This document shows, piece after piece, positions 22,610 to 34,130 of a stretch of DNA of 64,000 bases; the first letter of the stretch is position 1, and each line of letters begins with the position of its first letter. Source of the DNA: Limanda limanda (lineage: Eukaryota; Chordata; Actinopteri; Pleuronectiformes; Pleuronectidae); assembly GCF_963576545.1 (NCBI RefSeq), contig NC_083653.1, forward strand, positions 18,255,639 to 18,319,638, written 5' to 3'. The notes under the pieces are model-generated. The model saw nothing but the letters and a program-made list of their open reading frames with translations. It was not told the origin of the DNA and did not search any database. A program made the position numbers and the translations under genes.

Positions 22610-25600
22610 TGTTCAGGAGGATTCTTTGGACCAGTTTTCTTGAGCTTTGGGACTGATAGATCCAGCTGGTTAAAATGGGGATGGTTAACCAACAGGACAT
22701 TGTGGTGGTCATCAAAGAAGAAGGGAGTGGTGATAAACGTAGCGTTCTCAAGCAACATCAAGAAGAAGAAGCTCGAAAAATACCAAGAGAATACCATCTA
22801 GAGAAGATGTGAAAAGTGAAGGCAAAGGTTGTGCCAGCTGTTTTTATATATATGTCATAGTAGATCATTATAAATACACATATAGAAATAGTGAACAAAA
22901 TAAAATCTCATATAAATTCATGTTACATCGTTTTAGTAGGTTTAGGCCAAATAGCTGTCTTAAATATGAACTATTAAAGGCGTCTTTAGATAAAGAGAGT
23001 TAGAGGAACACCATTGATTAACATTCAGGTGGATGTATGGAGAAATATATAAGTAAAACTATAGAGAATAAAGTTCTCAAGATGGAGGAAGTAAATCTCA
23101 GAAATTGACAAATATCAAACTCTTCTTTCAAACCATTAGTAACACCGCATCTGTACCTCACTGGTGGGATGTTGCTCTCATGTTGGTATGCAGCGTCTTT
23201 CTACACAACAGAGCTGCGTGTTCTAAAACACCTTGTCTCATCAGAATAAACATTTTCCAAGTAGAGCTGCAGAGTGTCCAGGTTTATTTTCTAAAGCCTT
23301 TTCACCTTGGTTTGTGTACAAGAGACCTTAACCAGCTCCAAAGATTCAACTCAGCCTTTACTATACTTTACAGAGTCTCCTGCCTTATGTCCGAGCTGGA
23401 CTCGTTTTAGATGAGTTTTTACTCATAAAACACAAACATTAAACAAAATTAAAGAGGAAAACAACACATTTTACACATGGAATTTAATTCACTCATGAGG
23501 AACACAATGGGAACCTTATTACATTTTTTATTTTTATTTATTTATTTCCCTTCCAATTAGTCAATATCAACAAAAATCAAAAAAATGATTGTAAAAACTT
23601 CCTTCATCAGTTGGTGTTTTCATCACCATAGCAACCAGATGCCAGTGTAATTCCATCATAATTCCACTGAGGCTGGGACAACAGGAAGAATCTGATTGGA
23701 TACCTTCGACAGGAGACCTCTGATTGGCTGTTGCATTTTTGACTCTGCCTTTGATGCTGATGAAGCTGAAGACAGTTTCTTATTGCACTCTGACATTGTG
23801 TGAGGTAAGTCATGTCTCCTTCTGTTGAACTCTGTATTTCTCCAGCATGCTAACCTCTACAATTCAGGCTCATAATTCAAGTTTGAAATGATGCTACAGT
23901 AAAATATGAAGCTGCTGCTGTTACCTGCTGCTGTTACATGTTGATAATGTGCTAGTTTTCTGTGCTGGTTGTTGTGAATGTGTCTTCATACATATAGACA
24001 CATTTTATATGTATTTTATTTTTTACATCTACCTATGGAATGGTTTATATCAAAGCATGTTAATTATAAGTTTATTTCACATCCACTAACCTATAAATCA
24101 ACTTACCAACTGAAAGGACGGAGAGACACTCCTTGGAGGAGCTATTTTGCTGGAGCCCAGGAAACCGGACCTCAGTGGACGTCGTTGTATAAACCTCCAC
24201 TGAGTAAGACACACGGAGACCTGGCATCATGGCGGTGAATGCTTTTTTATCAATAATCAAGAACACAGTGGAAGACAAATGTGGTGTAAAGGAAACTCTT
24301 TCACCGTTTTTATGAGTGTCACTGTCTCTCTGATTTGTTTCTGTTTTTACCATTTTTAAAGAGGTTTTTAACAAGCAGGGTTTTAAATACACTCACCAAC
24401 AAAAACACAAAAGCCAGCTTTTAAACTTTGTTTTAGAGCTGGCTAAGATGGCCGTGTATATAACCAGGAAGAGAAAGGTAGAGCAAGACGTCCACATTGA
24501 GTCGGTCCCCGTCTGTGTCAACATGATTAAATCCAGAATATAGGTTGATTTCAGTTTTTATAAAGCAGCAGGTGACCTGGACTCTTAACGCTCTGTGGTG
24601 TTTCCAAGAGGTTTAATGTTCTTTGACACAGCTGTGGGACGACTACAGTAAAAAAAACTCCAGGTGGAAACTCTCGTGTTTCAGAGCAAAGAAACAATAA
24701 ATACGATTTATTTCAGTTCCTGAACGCACCTCAGGACTGTCTACATCCAGCTGTGAGGAGACCACCTCTCTGCATCTGCTTTCAGAACTGCACTGAACCC
24801 TCCAGGAGTTTCTCTGGAGGAGGTGTGCAGAAAACCTGCTGCTGTGTTGTTCAGCTGTGAAACACAAACTGTTGTTTCCCACAGTGACTCAGATTGTGTT
24901 TGTGTTATACACGACTGAAGCAGAGCTGGAGAGTTTTTCTGGTGGAGCGTCAACAGGAAAGGTAACTCCAAAGGTAAATCCCTCCAATTAGTGCCTGATA
25001 ATAAACGCAATTAGTACCAGCGATGTAAGCTCTAAAGTTATCACACACCCTGGACACACCAAGGCAACCAGTACACTATTCCAGGGGAACCTTAACCTAT
25101 TAGACGAGCTCCCACTTGTTACACCTCCAACTTTCACAGCTTCCTTCACGTGAACACTTCTCGTCACTTCCACAGATTCGGAGGAAAGGGCCAGTGATCT
25201 TGGATATAGGCTTGGGTGATGCAGTTATAAACTTGGAAGTTTATGGCAGAGGAGTGGTGAGAAATCCATTAACAATCTTTCATTGTACTTCTAGGAGAAG
25301 TTCAGTTCTACATTGGTTCACAAAAAGCACCATGATTGTTTTCTAGATAAATTAAATGGCTGACAAACCAGAAGGCTCCATCACTGCTCATCGCCATCGA
25401 AACCGGACCTAGAAACTCACCCACCATTAACCAAACCCACAACATCAGTGACGCCTTCACACGCCTACACAGGTACTCTTATACTGAACTGAACCACTTC
25501 CTGTTTCTGAAATGTTGGCAGGTTCTGTATGTGAGAACTTAATCGTACATTTTCTGGAAATGTTCCTGTCAAATGTCTGGAACACGTCAGAGTACAAACA

Positions 25601-27148
25601 CAGAATGGTTTATCATCTTCATCTTAACCCAGATTGACAGCGTCTGAATCGTGACGAGTCCTCCTGCCGGACAAAAAATAATGATTGGGTTCCCTCCTCC
25701 CCCAGGACACTGACCTCACTCTCTTCCATCTCTCTCTCACTGCTCGTGGCTCGTATTAGATTCATATTCTTGAATTAAAGCTGACAAATCCCAAATAAAT
25801 GACTGACAGTGTGTGCCAGTGTGTACATAAATTAAGTGTTGATTTGTTTGTGTGTACTTTCAGATTATTATTAGCAACAAGCTTAGGGTGCAATGAATAT
25901 CACTGATTTAGACTCATGATAGAATCTGATGTATTTATTATCTCGCTTTAGGCAGAAAACTGAGCATTAGACATTAAAATCATCTTTTCACACGACTTCC
26001 TTCGGTTTCACAGATTCTGTAATGATCAGGACTGATATTTCGGACGAAGCCGGTTTATTGGGTCAGAGCTGCGATCACGACTCCGGAAGCTGACTCGTTC
26101 TGTCCTGTCCTGAGCCTTTGCACCTCCAAGTTGAAGCTCTGATCAATTTACAGTGTTGGAGTTAAACACATCAGTGTGAATTGTTTAGTGTGCTACTGTT
26201 CACAACACAGCAACACAAGACAAACTATGTTTCTTACATTTTTCACAATTGGTTTTATTTATATATGAATTATGACAATAATTAAATAATAGTAATAATA
26301 AATAACCTTGTCATCAGTTAGTTTTCATACTTATTTTAACTGATTTGCTGATGATACATGTAAAAATCACGACATTAGGCAACCATCTGTTTTGAAAACC
26401 TTGAAGATCACACAGCAACCTTTGTGTAACAATGGACATTTTAAGTTGATCGCTTGTTTACAAATGATACAAAGAATTTCTGGAACCATTTTGAAAAAAA
26501 TGGATAAGTGGAGCTGCAATCACTATGATTGAATGACCAGAGGTAATGGAATCAAACTGCTCATCTCTCTGAGTGGACTTCAATCTGACGAACAACTGAA
26601 AACAGCTGCAGGTGTCAGGAGAGAAATCCGTGGAAGTGGTTTCTGGAAAATCTGTACGTCCAGGATTTCAGATCACTTCACGATCTGCTCCATCTTTTAA
26701 CCAAAAAGCCAGAAAAACTGTTTTTTTTTTAACTGGTCCTGAATAGTTTTCAGTAGAGCTGTACTCCTTTGAACTTAAATTATTATAGCAATGTTCCAAA
26801 ATATATTTTGATTTGTGACTAAGATGTAAAAATGGCCTGTCTGGGTTTGTGTCAAATAAACAAAGTTATAACTGTAGCATAGTCTTATGTGTTTTTATGA
26901 CCCTCTGCCAAGGGACGTCATGTTTTCACGCAACACTAGGCAATTACAGGACACATTATTAGCCAGAGTATATATTTTTATTAGAATGATATATATTGTC
27001 TTACTGTATTTATTGTTTTGTTTTTATGTACAGTGCACCAACCACATAATGGCAATTTCCAATATATGCAAATATACGTGGCAATAAAAAGAATTCTGAT
27101 TCTGATTGTGCATTACACATATCATTCTGCAGGATTAGTATTGTGTGC
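22610..27148. other. Intergenic region, left part
   Basis: No gene was recognised. Exon-like stretches at 23754-23804, 24445-24543 and 25176-25256 have splice-like borders but no known homology, and they are reported as findings only. Poly-T at 26721 and AT-rich sequence dominate the right half. Confidence 0.5.
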
Positions 27149-27156
27149 ATTATAAT
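27149..27156. repeat. Left target-site duplication of the hAT element
   Basis: ATTATAAT here is identical to 28375-28382, directly abutting both ends of the element. An unmutated duplication suggests a comparatively recent insertion. Confidence 0.9.
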
Positions 27157-27331
27157 CAGTGATGCCGGTAACGCGCTACTTAGTAACGCGTTACTCTAAT
27201 CTGACTACTTTTTTCAGTAACGAGTAATCTAACGCGTTACTATTTCCAAACCAGTAATCAGATTAAAGTTACTTGTCCAAGTCACTGTGCGTTACTATTT
27301 TGTCATTAATAGTAAAATATATATTTGATTT

Positions 27332-27669
27332 CGTGCCGCGGATGGGGGAGCAGCCGCCCTCCGCTCCGCGCAGCCGGAGGCTCGGTGTGCGGCCCGCCGC
27401 GACGTATTTTGGGGGGGGGGGTCCTCGTCCGCCGCGCCTCACGGCGTCTCTGGTGCGGGGGCTTCCTTTCTCTTGGACCGAGGGATGGTGTCCGTCGCCG
27501 GTGCGGAAGGCAGGCCGTCGGAGGGGACCGGGCGGCGGCGGCGACTCTGGCCGCGTGCCGGGCCCCTTCTCGCGGATCACCTCAGCTACGTCGCCCGCTC
27601 CGTTCGCCCCCCCCCCGGCGGTGCACCTCGGCCGCCGCCTAGCAGCTGACTGAGACCTGGTGCGGACCA
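27332..27669 (+). pseudogene. 28S rRNA gene fragment captured inside the hAT element
   Basis: A GC-rich block begins CGTGCCGCGGATGGGGGAGC and contains GGCGGCGACTCTGG, GTGCCGGGCCCCTTC, CGGATCACCTCAGCT and CCGCCTAGCAGCTGACTGAG, ending CTGGTGCGGACCA. These match, in order and on the sense strand, the 28S segments around a divergent domain just upstream of the conserved region that contains the R2 retrotransposon target. I compared against remembered vertebrate 28S sequence; several conserved positions are changed (for example GACTTAGAAC has become GACTGAGACC), so it is not a working rRNA gene. Long open frames here on both strands are artefacts of GC richness. Confidence 0.8.
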
Positions 27670-27917
27670 CTCGCCCCACTCCACTGTTTCACTCATTACA
27701 TGCGATAACAACATAAGATTAGTCCAAAGTTACACATTTAGACATGATATCAGCCTACATGTGGTTTTATACTCTTGTTTTGTAAAACCACTCCTTGCTT
27801 CTCTAATGCTGTGAACAACAGGTACAATGTTCATAAAACATGTTGAAAAGAATTTAATAGTTACATTTATAACCAATGTATAAATAGTAAGTTTTGCCAT
27901 TACAGTGTTAACAGTTA

Positions 27918-28100
27918 AATATGTCAGGTCAAGAAAGACTGTCTTAATTTTATTTTAGAAAAACAAGTATTTATGTCAAGTGAAGTCAAGAAAGACTGTC
28001 TTTATTTTATTTTTTATTGTTTTATAAAAAAAAAGAAGTATTTAAGTTAAGTTAATTCAAGGAAGACTTTTGTTTTTATAAAAACATGTATTTTTTCAAG
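27918..28100 (+). repeat. Degenerate tandem repeat inside the hAT element
   Basis: About three units of 50-70 bp share TCAAGAAAGACTGTCTT followed by a T/A-rich stretch and AAGTATTT (near 27930, 27990 and 28055). The third unit is the most diverged. It lies between the rDNA-like block and the right terminus. Confidence 0.6.
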
Positions 28101-28251
28101 AATTCGTTTTTAAGTTACATTGTACATTGTTGTTGTGTACATTACTGTTAAAAATCCACTAATAAAGTGAGTGTTGGCAAAACCGGTTGTCATTTTTATG
28201 TTGAGCCGGCGGGGGTGTTGTCGGCAGCTGCGGAATGTAACTAAGAAAGTA

Positions 28252-28350
28252 ACTAGTAATCTAACTTAGTTACTTTTAAAATCAAGTAGTCTGTAAAGTA
28301 ACTAAACTACTTTTAAAATCAAGTAGTCTGTAAAGTAACTAAGTTACTTT
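28252..28350 (+). repeat. Subterminal tandem duplication in the right end of the hAT element
   Basis: The unit ACTTTTAAAATCAAGTAGTC followed by TGTAAAGTAACTAA occurs twice in immediate succession, followed by more AGTTACTTT motifs. Subterminal repeats of this sort are typical transposase-binding regions of hAT elements. Confidence 0.65.
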
Positions 28351-28374
28351 TTCAAAGTAACTGTGGCAACACTG

Positions 28375-28382
28375 ATTATAAT
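28375..28382. repeat. Right target-site duplication of the hAT element
   Basis: ATTATAAT here is the second copy of the 8-bp duplication, immediately after the terminal CAACACTG. Confidence 0.9.
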
Positions 28383-29516
28383 GCATACCACACTCGACAA
28401 TGAATGACAATATGTTATGTTATGCATTACATATTATGTATCCTGTTACTCCTCCCGAAATGTGTCACAAATACACATACACAAGCTTTTTGCGTATTTG
28501 GTGTGACTTTAAGAAAAGTGATCAGATGTCAGGCTAAAAAGAAGACATTAGGGTATTTTTAATGCTGTCAAATGTGTGATGATTGGTCAATATGAACACG
28601 TTCCGGGGTCTCGGACGGCACCGTTGAGCCATTTTGCGACGCCCATTGAAAATTCCTCCAGAATAAGTACATTTTCATCACTCTCTAACTTTCTTCAATT
28701 TTGGTAAGAATTTGAGCATGTTAAAGCCCTCAAAGAGCCAATTCATTTGCCTGAAAAATAATAATAATAATCCTTACAATTTTAATAGGGCCTCACTGTC
28801 TGTCAGTGCCTGTCAGTCCTCGGGCCCAACATTTTTTATTTGTGATATTGCTATTGATGAAAATCATATTAAAATAATTATTGATATTGTGTTATTTCTG
28901 AAACCCAAAATGTTTAACATCCCATTTAACATTTGTATTTCATATGCAATTTAAGTAACCTTCAAGCATAGCAAACACAACTTTGAATAAAGGTCAGTGG
29001 ATTTAAGATGCTCTTAAAAGAGAGGTGGTCAAATTATTATTAATATGACATACGTGGATTTCATCATTTTAACAGTATTCAGTTTCTTATGCTTTTTCAC
29101 TGAAGATTTTCCACCACTCCTGTGTCCTCACACATGTAGAATCATAATCAACACAATTCCTACATATTCAAACTGAATAAAACCACTGAGGCTTCTAGAA
29201 ACCCACCATTTTCTCCTACCACCAGGTGCCAGTGTTTGCTCTGCTCTCCAGCCCTGACAAATATTTACCCTGCACAGCAGTGCACGACAGCAGAGGTCAT
29301 TTCGTGCCTTTGAGGACACAGAGAACGGTGCCCTGGCCTTAGTCAAGCAGACGCCATTAGAAAGCTGGTGAAACTGGGACATGGCCCAGGGAGGTTGTTC
29401 TGAGGAAGCAGACACCTCAGATGTGTGGAGAGGACGTGAAGGTCAAAGGGAGCTGGCAGCTTTCTCTTTTCTCCTGGATGTGAGTCACTGAGAGTCTCTT
29501 CTCTCTGTCTCATGTG

Positions 29517-29531
29517 CCCCCCCCCCCCCCT
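29517..29531 (+). repeat. Poly(C) run
   Basis: GTG is followed by about 14 C. A similar shorter run is at 33398-33407. Both are intergenic. Confidence 0.85.
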
Positions 29532-29898
29532 GCTGTCAGCACCACTTCAATAAAACAGCTCTCTTACAATAGCAGCACATACAGTACACAGACACACACA
29601 CACAGAGACACACACACACTGAAAACAGTGTCTGCTGACTGGAAATGTCACTGGGCCGGTGTGTATGTTAAACAGCCTCTAAGTGCAGTGTGATGATGTT
29701 GGAGGGATGATGAGTGGGGGGGTGGATTTTCTGTTCAAGAATGAGATCGACGGGGGAGAGATTGCAGTGGTTTTCCCATCGCATAGGATGGAGCGGCCCC
29801 ACCCCTCTCGCTCGGCCATGCACGTCCCCCTCCTCCGCCATTGTGGCTGTGCAGAGATGCATGTCAGGTCCCTCACCTCAGCCAGCTCCTCGCTACTC

Positions 29899-29950
29899 TC
29901 CCCTCCTCCTCCTCCTCCTCTTCCTCCTCCACTTCCTCCTCCTCTTCTCC
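29899..29950 (+). repeat. (CCT)n low-complexity tract
   Basis: CTCCTCCTCCTCCTCCTCTT and similar units produce Pro/Leu/Ser frames on one strand and a Glu frame on the other. No gene was recognised around it. Confidence 0.85.
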
Positions 29951-30961
29951 TTTTGGATATATGTGTCTCAGTATTGATCGGCCCGCATTCTGCAATTCGA
30001 ATTTCTCAATTAAAGCCAAGCATGTTGAGTCGGGTTCACAGTAAAAGTATATTAATAATTCAGGATAACCCTCCACACCTAAATGGATGTATAGTAAAGA
30101 CAATACACATGTCTATCAAAACATAACGGCTGTTTCTAAAAGGATTTCACATTTTAAAGGGGGAAATGTATGAGAAGTAGTAATTAGTACAAAGGTTAGA
30201 ATAGTTTCTCTTCATCTTTTGTCCAGATTATTACCATTAGGGACCTATTTAGCAGCAGCATTTTACTGTTGTATTACATGCAGTTTGTTACTTTTACATA
30301 AGGCATATATTAATATTTCATGTAATATAAATAATGAGAACAACAGAGGGAGATAAATTAAAAAAGATCTAAAAGTTGAGTCAGATTTAGTTCAGTACAG
30401 TAACACGTTGTACTGCTCTTCCCTCAGACTCTGACATGTTAGATATAACATCAGCTTCTCCCCTTGGTAAACACACTTTTGTTTGGGTCTGATGAGAGTG
30501 TGTCACACTCCTCGTGTGTGTTTGAAGATATAAGACATATCTGTCTTCACACAGGCTGCAATGTAGTGGGATGAGCTGCTCTGACTCTTCCTCTGCTTCA
30601 GCGTGTTTTCTCTCTCTCTGAATCTCTCATCATGTTTCTGCTTTGTTCTCAGTCTCGCTTTGTTTCTCTCTGGCCTCTTTTCCTGCTTCCCTCTAGTGAG
30701 ATGTTGTGTGAAATACACATTTAAAGAGGAGAAAACAAACGCTTTACTGTGCTCTTCAAAATATGAACATTAAATCACATAATAGGGCCATTTAATGCCG
30801 CCTGTTATCTATTCAACTATTTGTGGATATTTGATAAATTATACATTTGTTTGCTAACATGTACAGTTTAAAAACTAAACAGTAAGGGCCTAGAACAGCC
30901 TTTGATGCCATTCACACCAAATCTTGAAGCCCCTCATGGTCTAGTTCCGATACATTTAAAT

Positions 30962-31522
30962 GGGAATTCCAGTATTTTTCAACCTGGCCCAATGTTTATA
31001 ATGGTGTAAATGAGTGGTACTTTCAAATACTTTCGGAATCAGGCCAGAAGACTGTATCCACGTTGGAAGAACTTATGGGGCAACTGCAACCGTCCAAAGT
31101 TTTCCCAACAATAAATGGCTTGAATAGTTGTTCTGGGTCTTTGCTATGAGTCAGGCAACATCACACATGTCGTGATCAAGGAGAAGTCATTTATATCATT
31201 AAAATACACTTCAATTATCTCACGTTTTGACCTCAATCTTCCTGCAACAACCTGAATCCCATGAGACTTGAGAGTGAGACATGTAATGTTGCCAGAATCT
31301 TAGCAAAGACCTAGAATAACAATTTGAGCCTTGCATTGGTTAAAAACAATCTTTTAGTGGATATATTTTGGACTGTCGCAGTTGCCCCATGAGATTATAT
31401 TGTAGCCACTGTCACCATGTTGTACCTTTTGGAAGGGGTGATCTACTGGACCGATCCAAAAGTTTTAATCAGTTCCAGTTATTTATACACCTACATTTAT
31501 ATGCATAGGGCCCAGAATTCCC
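30962..31522. mobile_element. 560-bp foldback (long inverted-repeat) element, intergenic
   Basis: The termini GGGAATTCC and GGAATTCCC are inverted. The inner arms also pair: GGGGCAACTGCAACCGTCCA (near 31078) with the complement of TGGACTGTCGCAGTTGCCCC (near 31370), and GGTCTTTGCTATGAGTCAGG with the complement of the GCCAGAATCTTAGCAAAGAC stretch. Arm identity is moderate, so the copy is old. No target duplication could be fixed and no open frame exists. Confidence 0.65.
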
Positions 31523-32531
31523 TTATAATATTTCACTATGTTCATGTTTCATAGAGTATACCATTGAGAAAATGTTTTAGAAAATGTGAGAACAGAGATC
31601 TTGGGTAAATATATAATGCAGTTAAAAACAAAGACTGAGGGGATTCATGATTTTAATTTGTATTTACACAGAGGGCTTTATTTACTTCTTCTCACAATAA
31701 TAATGAGAAAAAAAAAATTACAATAACTACAAATATAACAAAAGACTCTTACACACATGCATTAAACCCATTAATGGTTCATTCAAGAGCCATTCAGCAG
31801 ATACAGTTCTGTTACGTTTGTGTTCCCTCCGATTAACTTCTGTTTCTGCACTAAGTAGCTTCCCCAGTTAAAATCCTATTTTAAAAAGTGCTGCACTCAT
31901 TGTTTTGCATATGCCACAACAATTGTCTGGTTTATTCACTGTGCAGAGTGTAAACAGGGCATTTCAACAAACACACATATTAACTCCTCGAGAGATGTCG
32001 ATCACATTCATTTATCGTGCAGTGGATTTATGCTGCTGCAGTTCAAAGCAGTGTGGTGGATCTCATCTTTGGTTTCTCTGCAGTTTCTGGTCCGTGATGC
32101 TGTTTGTTAAAATCTCACGTTTTCATCAGCGTGAGTAACTGTGGAGTAACAGTACATAGATTCAGGTGCAGATGTTGGCTACAGGTGATTTTTTACAGAG
32201 ATAATACAGTTTCATATGTATTCAGCTTTGTTTAAATGAATGACCTATCGAACTAATGTCAATCCTGCAACGATTCCCTGTTTTTGTTAAAATCCTTAAA
32301 GCTTTTATACTATCTGCCTAATTCAAGAGTGTGGTCCATAGAAGACAATATTAACTCTCTGTTTCACTAAGTGAAGCGTTCAGCCTCTTTTCACCACCAC
32401 AATAAGTTTCATCCAGCCACTTATTTAAAGTGTGGTGATCCAGTGTCTGCATGCAGTTTGTCCGTGGGAAATCATTGTTCATTTTGGTTTGAGATCACAT
32501 GTGCATGTCTGTTCAATGTCAGTTCCATTCA

Positions 32532-32533
<2 letters not shown>

Positions 32534-32582
<49 letters not shown>

Positions 32583-32590
32583 GTGTGTGT
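32534..32590 (+). repeat. (GT)n microsatellite
   Basis: About 57 bp of GT with a single GC interruption near 32578. Intergenic. Confidence 0.95.
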
Positions 32591-34065
32591 CCCTGCAGAC
32601 GTTATTTGCTGACTCCTTTGAATCTGAATCCCAGACGGTGTCAGGAAGCTGCAGACACTGCTCAGAGCAGAGAGAAGACAGGAAAGACGAGAAAAAAAGG
32701 AAAAAAGAGAAGAGTTGGTGCTTGAGCCGTCTCTGAGAGGAGGGGGGTGGAGAGTCTGAGGAGTGTGAGAGGAGAGCAGGATGACAAATGAGGCCATAGA
32801 AAGCTGGATTGTAGACAGTGAGGGTACTGCTAGAGCTCAGGGCTTTGCCTGCAGACAAATACAATATGAGCATGTTTTCACACTTACACTGCAACCTTAA
32901 GTTTTAATCAACCTGAACTCATGTCCAGGAAGGAACAGCCACAGAGTATGTGAATGTATACATTCACAGCAGATTAACCTGTTTGATGGCACACAAATAT
33001 ATATATATATATACAAATTGCACACACTAATAAATATCAGTTCCCTAAACATTTTTACAGCAAGATCCAGGATTTATTCTCTGTCAAATCAATGAAAATG
33101 TCTAATCTCACCATGTTAAAGAAAAGTGAAAAATTTAATGGGTCCTTTTACGGGTTGTGCCCCACCCGGCCACATGGAAATCGAATGAGTAGTTTTGCTA
33201 CACTAAATGCAGACGAAAAAATAACATCCTTGGTGCATTATTCTAATGGGGCTCTCAACCCTGGATGTGTAATCTAAACTGGACGTAAGAAGAAAGCCAG
33301 CAGTATTTTCAGGGACCACACACACCCTACATGTTTGAACTGTTCAGGACATTAAGATTCTCCAGCAACAGACTAAGGAGCAGATTTCCATCACGACCCC
33401 CCCCCCCTGCATAAAGACTGTCAAACACACTTTCACTGACTATGTAGTGCATGTACCACACACACCAAGGGCTGTGACTAGCATTCACACACATCAAAGA
33501 CTGTGATTATCACACAAACTTGTTTTGCATTATTTCTGATTGAAATTTTTGCACTATTAATACTGTTACTGTATCTTCTGCACAAAGTCATTTGCTGATG
33601 CTGCTACTTTTCTTGTTTTCACTCTATATTTCTATATACTTTTACAACTATAAATATAGTTGAGAAGCCTCTTACAATTCCATCGTACCCCAGTGTGATG
33701 GCAATAAATATCTAAAATCGTTGAATGTTAGGAGATCTATATCATTTACAAGAACAGTGTGCTCCTGCTGCAGCTTTGTGATGAAACTGTTTACCCCACA
33801 TAATGCACCGTGCATCAGTCAAAAGTGCTGCATCAACCTGCCTACCTGCCCTCATGTGTCAGCACTTTAAGGTCTCTGCACCTTGAAAGACCGAAGAGTG
33901 AGTGGGTCCATGGATAAATAAAACAAACCAACAAAGCAAAGACCAATGTGAGACAATGAGGCATGCTTTCTCCAGAAACCAGAACAATCCATTATGTTCT
34001 AGTACTGTCCTCTGGTCTCCTTCAAGGGTATTTTGTTATCCTGCTGAATAATGGATGAACCTCAG

Positions 34066-34070
<5 letters not shown>

Positions 34071-34122
<52 letters not shown>
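34071..34122 (+). repeat. (GA)n microsatellite
   Basis: About 26 uninterrupted GA units, followed by GACAGACAGA. Intergenic. Confidence 0.95.

Positions 34123-34130
<8 letters not shown>

Larger units (their letters stand above)
27157..28374. mobile_element. Non-autonomous hAT-type DNA transposon carrying a 28S rDNA fragment
   Basis: The ends are imperfect inverted repeats: CAGTGATGCCGGTAAC on the left and, read inwards from the right, CAGTGTTGCCACAGTTAC. The element is flanked by a perfect 8-bp direct repeat, ATTATAAT, at 27149-27156 and 28375-28382. CAGTG termini with an 8-bp duplication are the signature of the hAT superfamily. Subterminal GTAACGCGTTACT-like repeats lie inside both ends. 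No transposase frame is present, so movement would have depended on an enzyme supplied elsewhere. The interior is AT-rich except for the GC-rich rDNA-like block at 27332-27669. Confidence 0.9.
28383..30961. other. Intergenic region between the hAT and foldback elements
   Basis: AT-rich sequence with a poly(C) run, a (CA)n-like patch at 29591-29617 and a (CCT)n tract. Nothing coding was recognised. Confidence 0.5.

Noticed and set aside
22531..22797. 88-codon minus-strand frame and a 45-codon plus-strand frame beyond the sccpdh polyadenylation signal
   Set aside because: Both strands are open over the same A/G-rich sequence; no homology recognised and no splice sites.
27269..27679. Overlapping 105-136 codon frames on both strands
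   Set aside because: They read through the GC-rich 28S-like block, where stop codons are rare by composition.
29683..30126. 147-codon open frame on the plus strand
   Set aside because: Its length comes from a (CCT)n tract giving a Pro/Leu run; no homology or gene structure around it.
32371..32894. Frames of about 92-121 codons with Cys-Val or Thr-His runs
   Set aside because: Produced by the (GT)n microsatellite; the same applies at 48268-48690 and 56490-56920.
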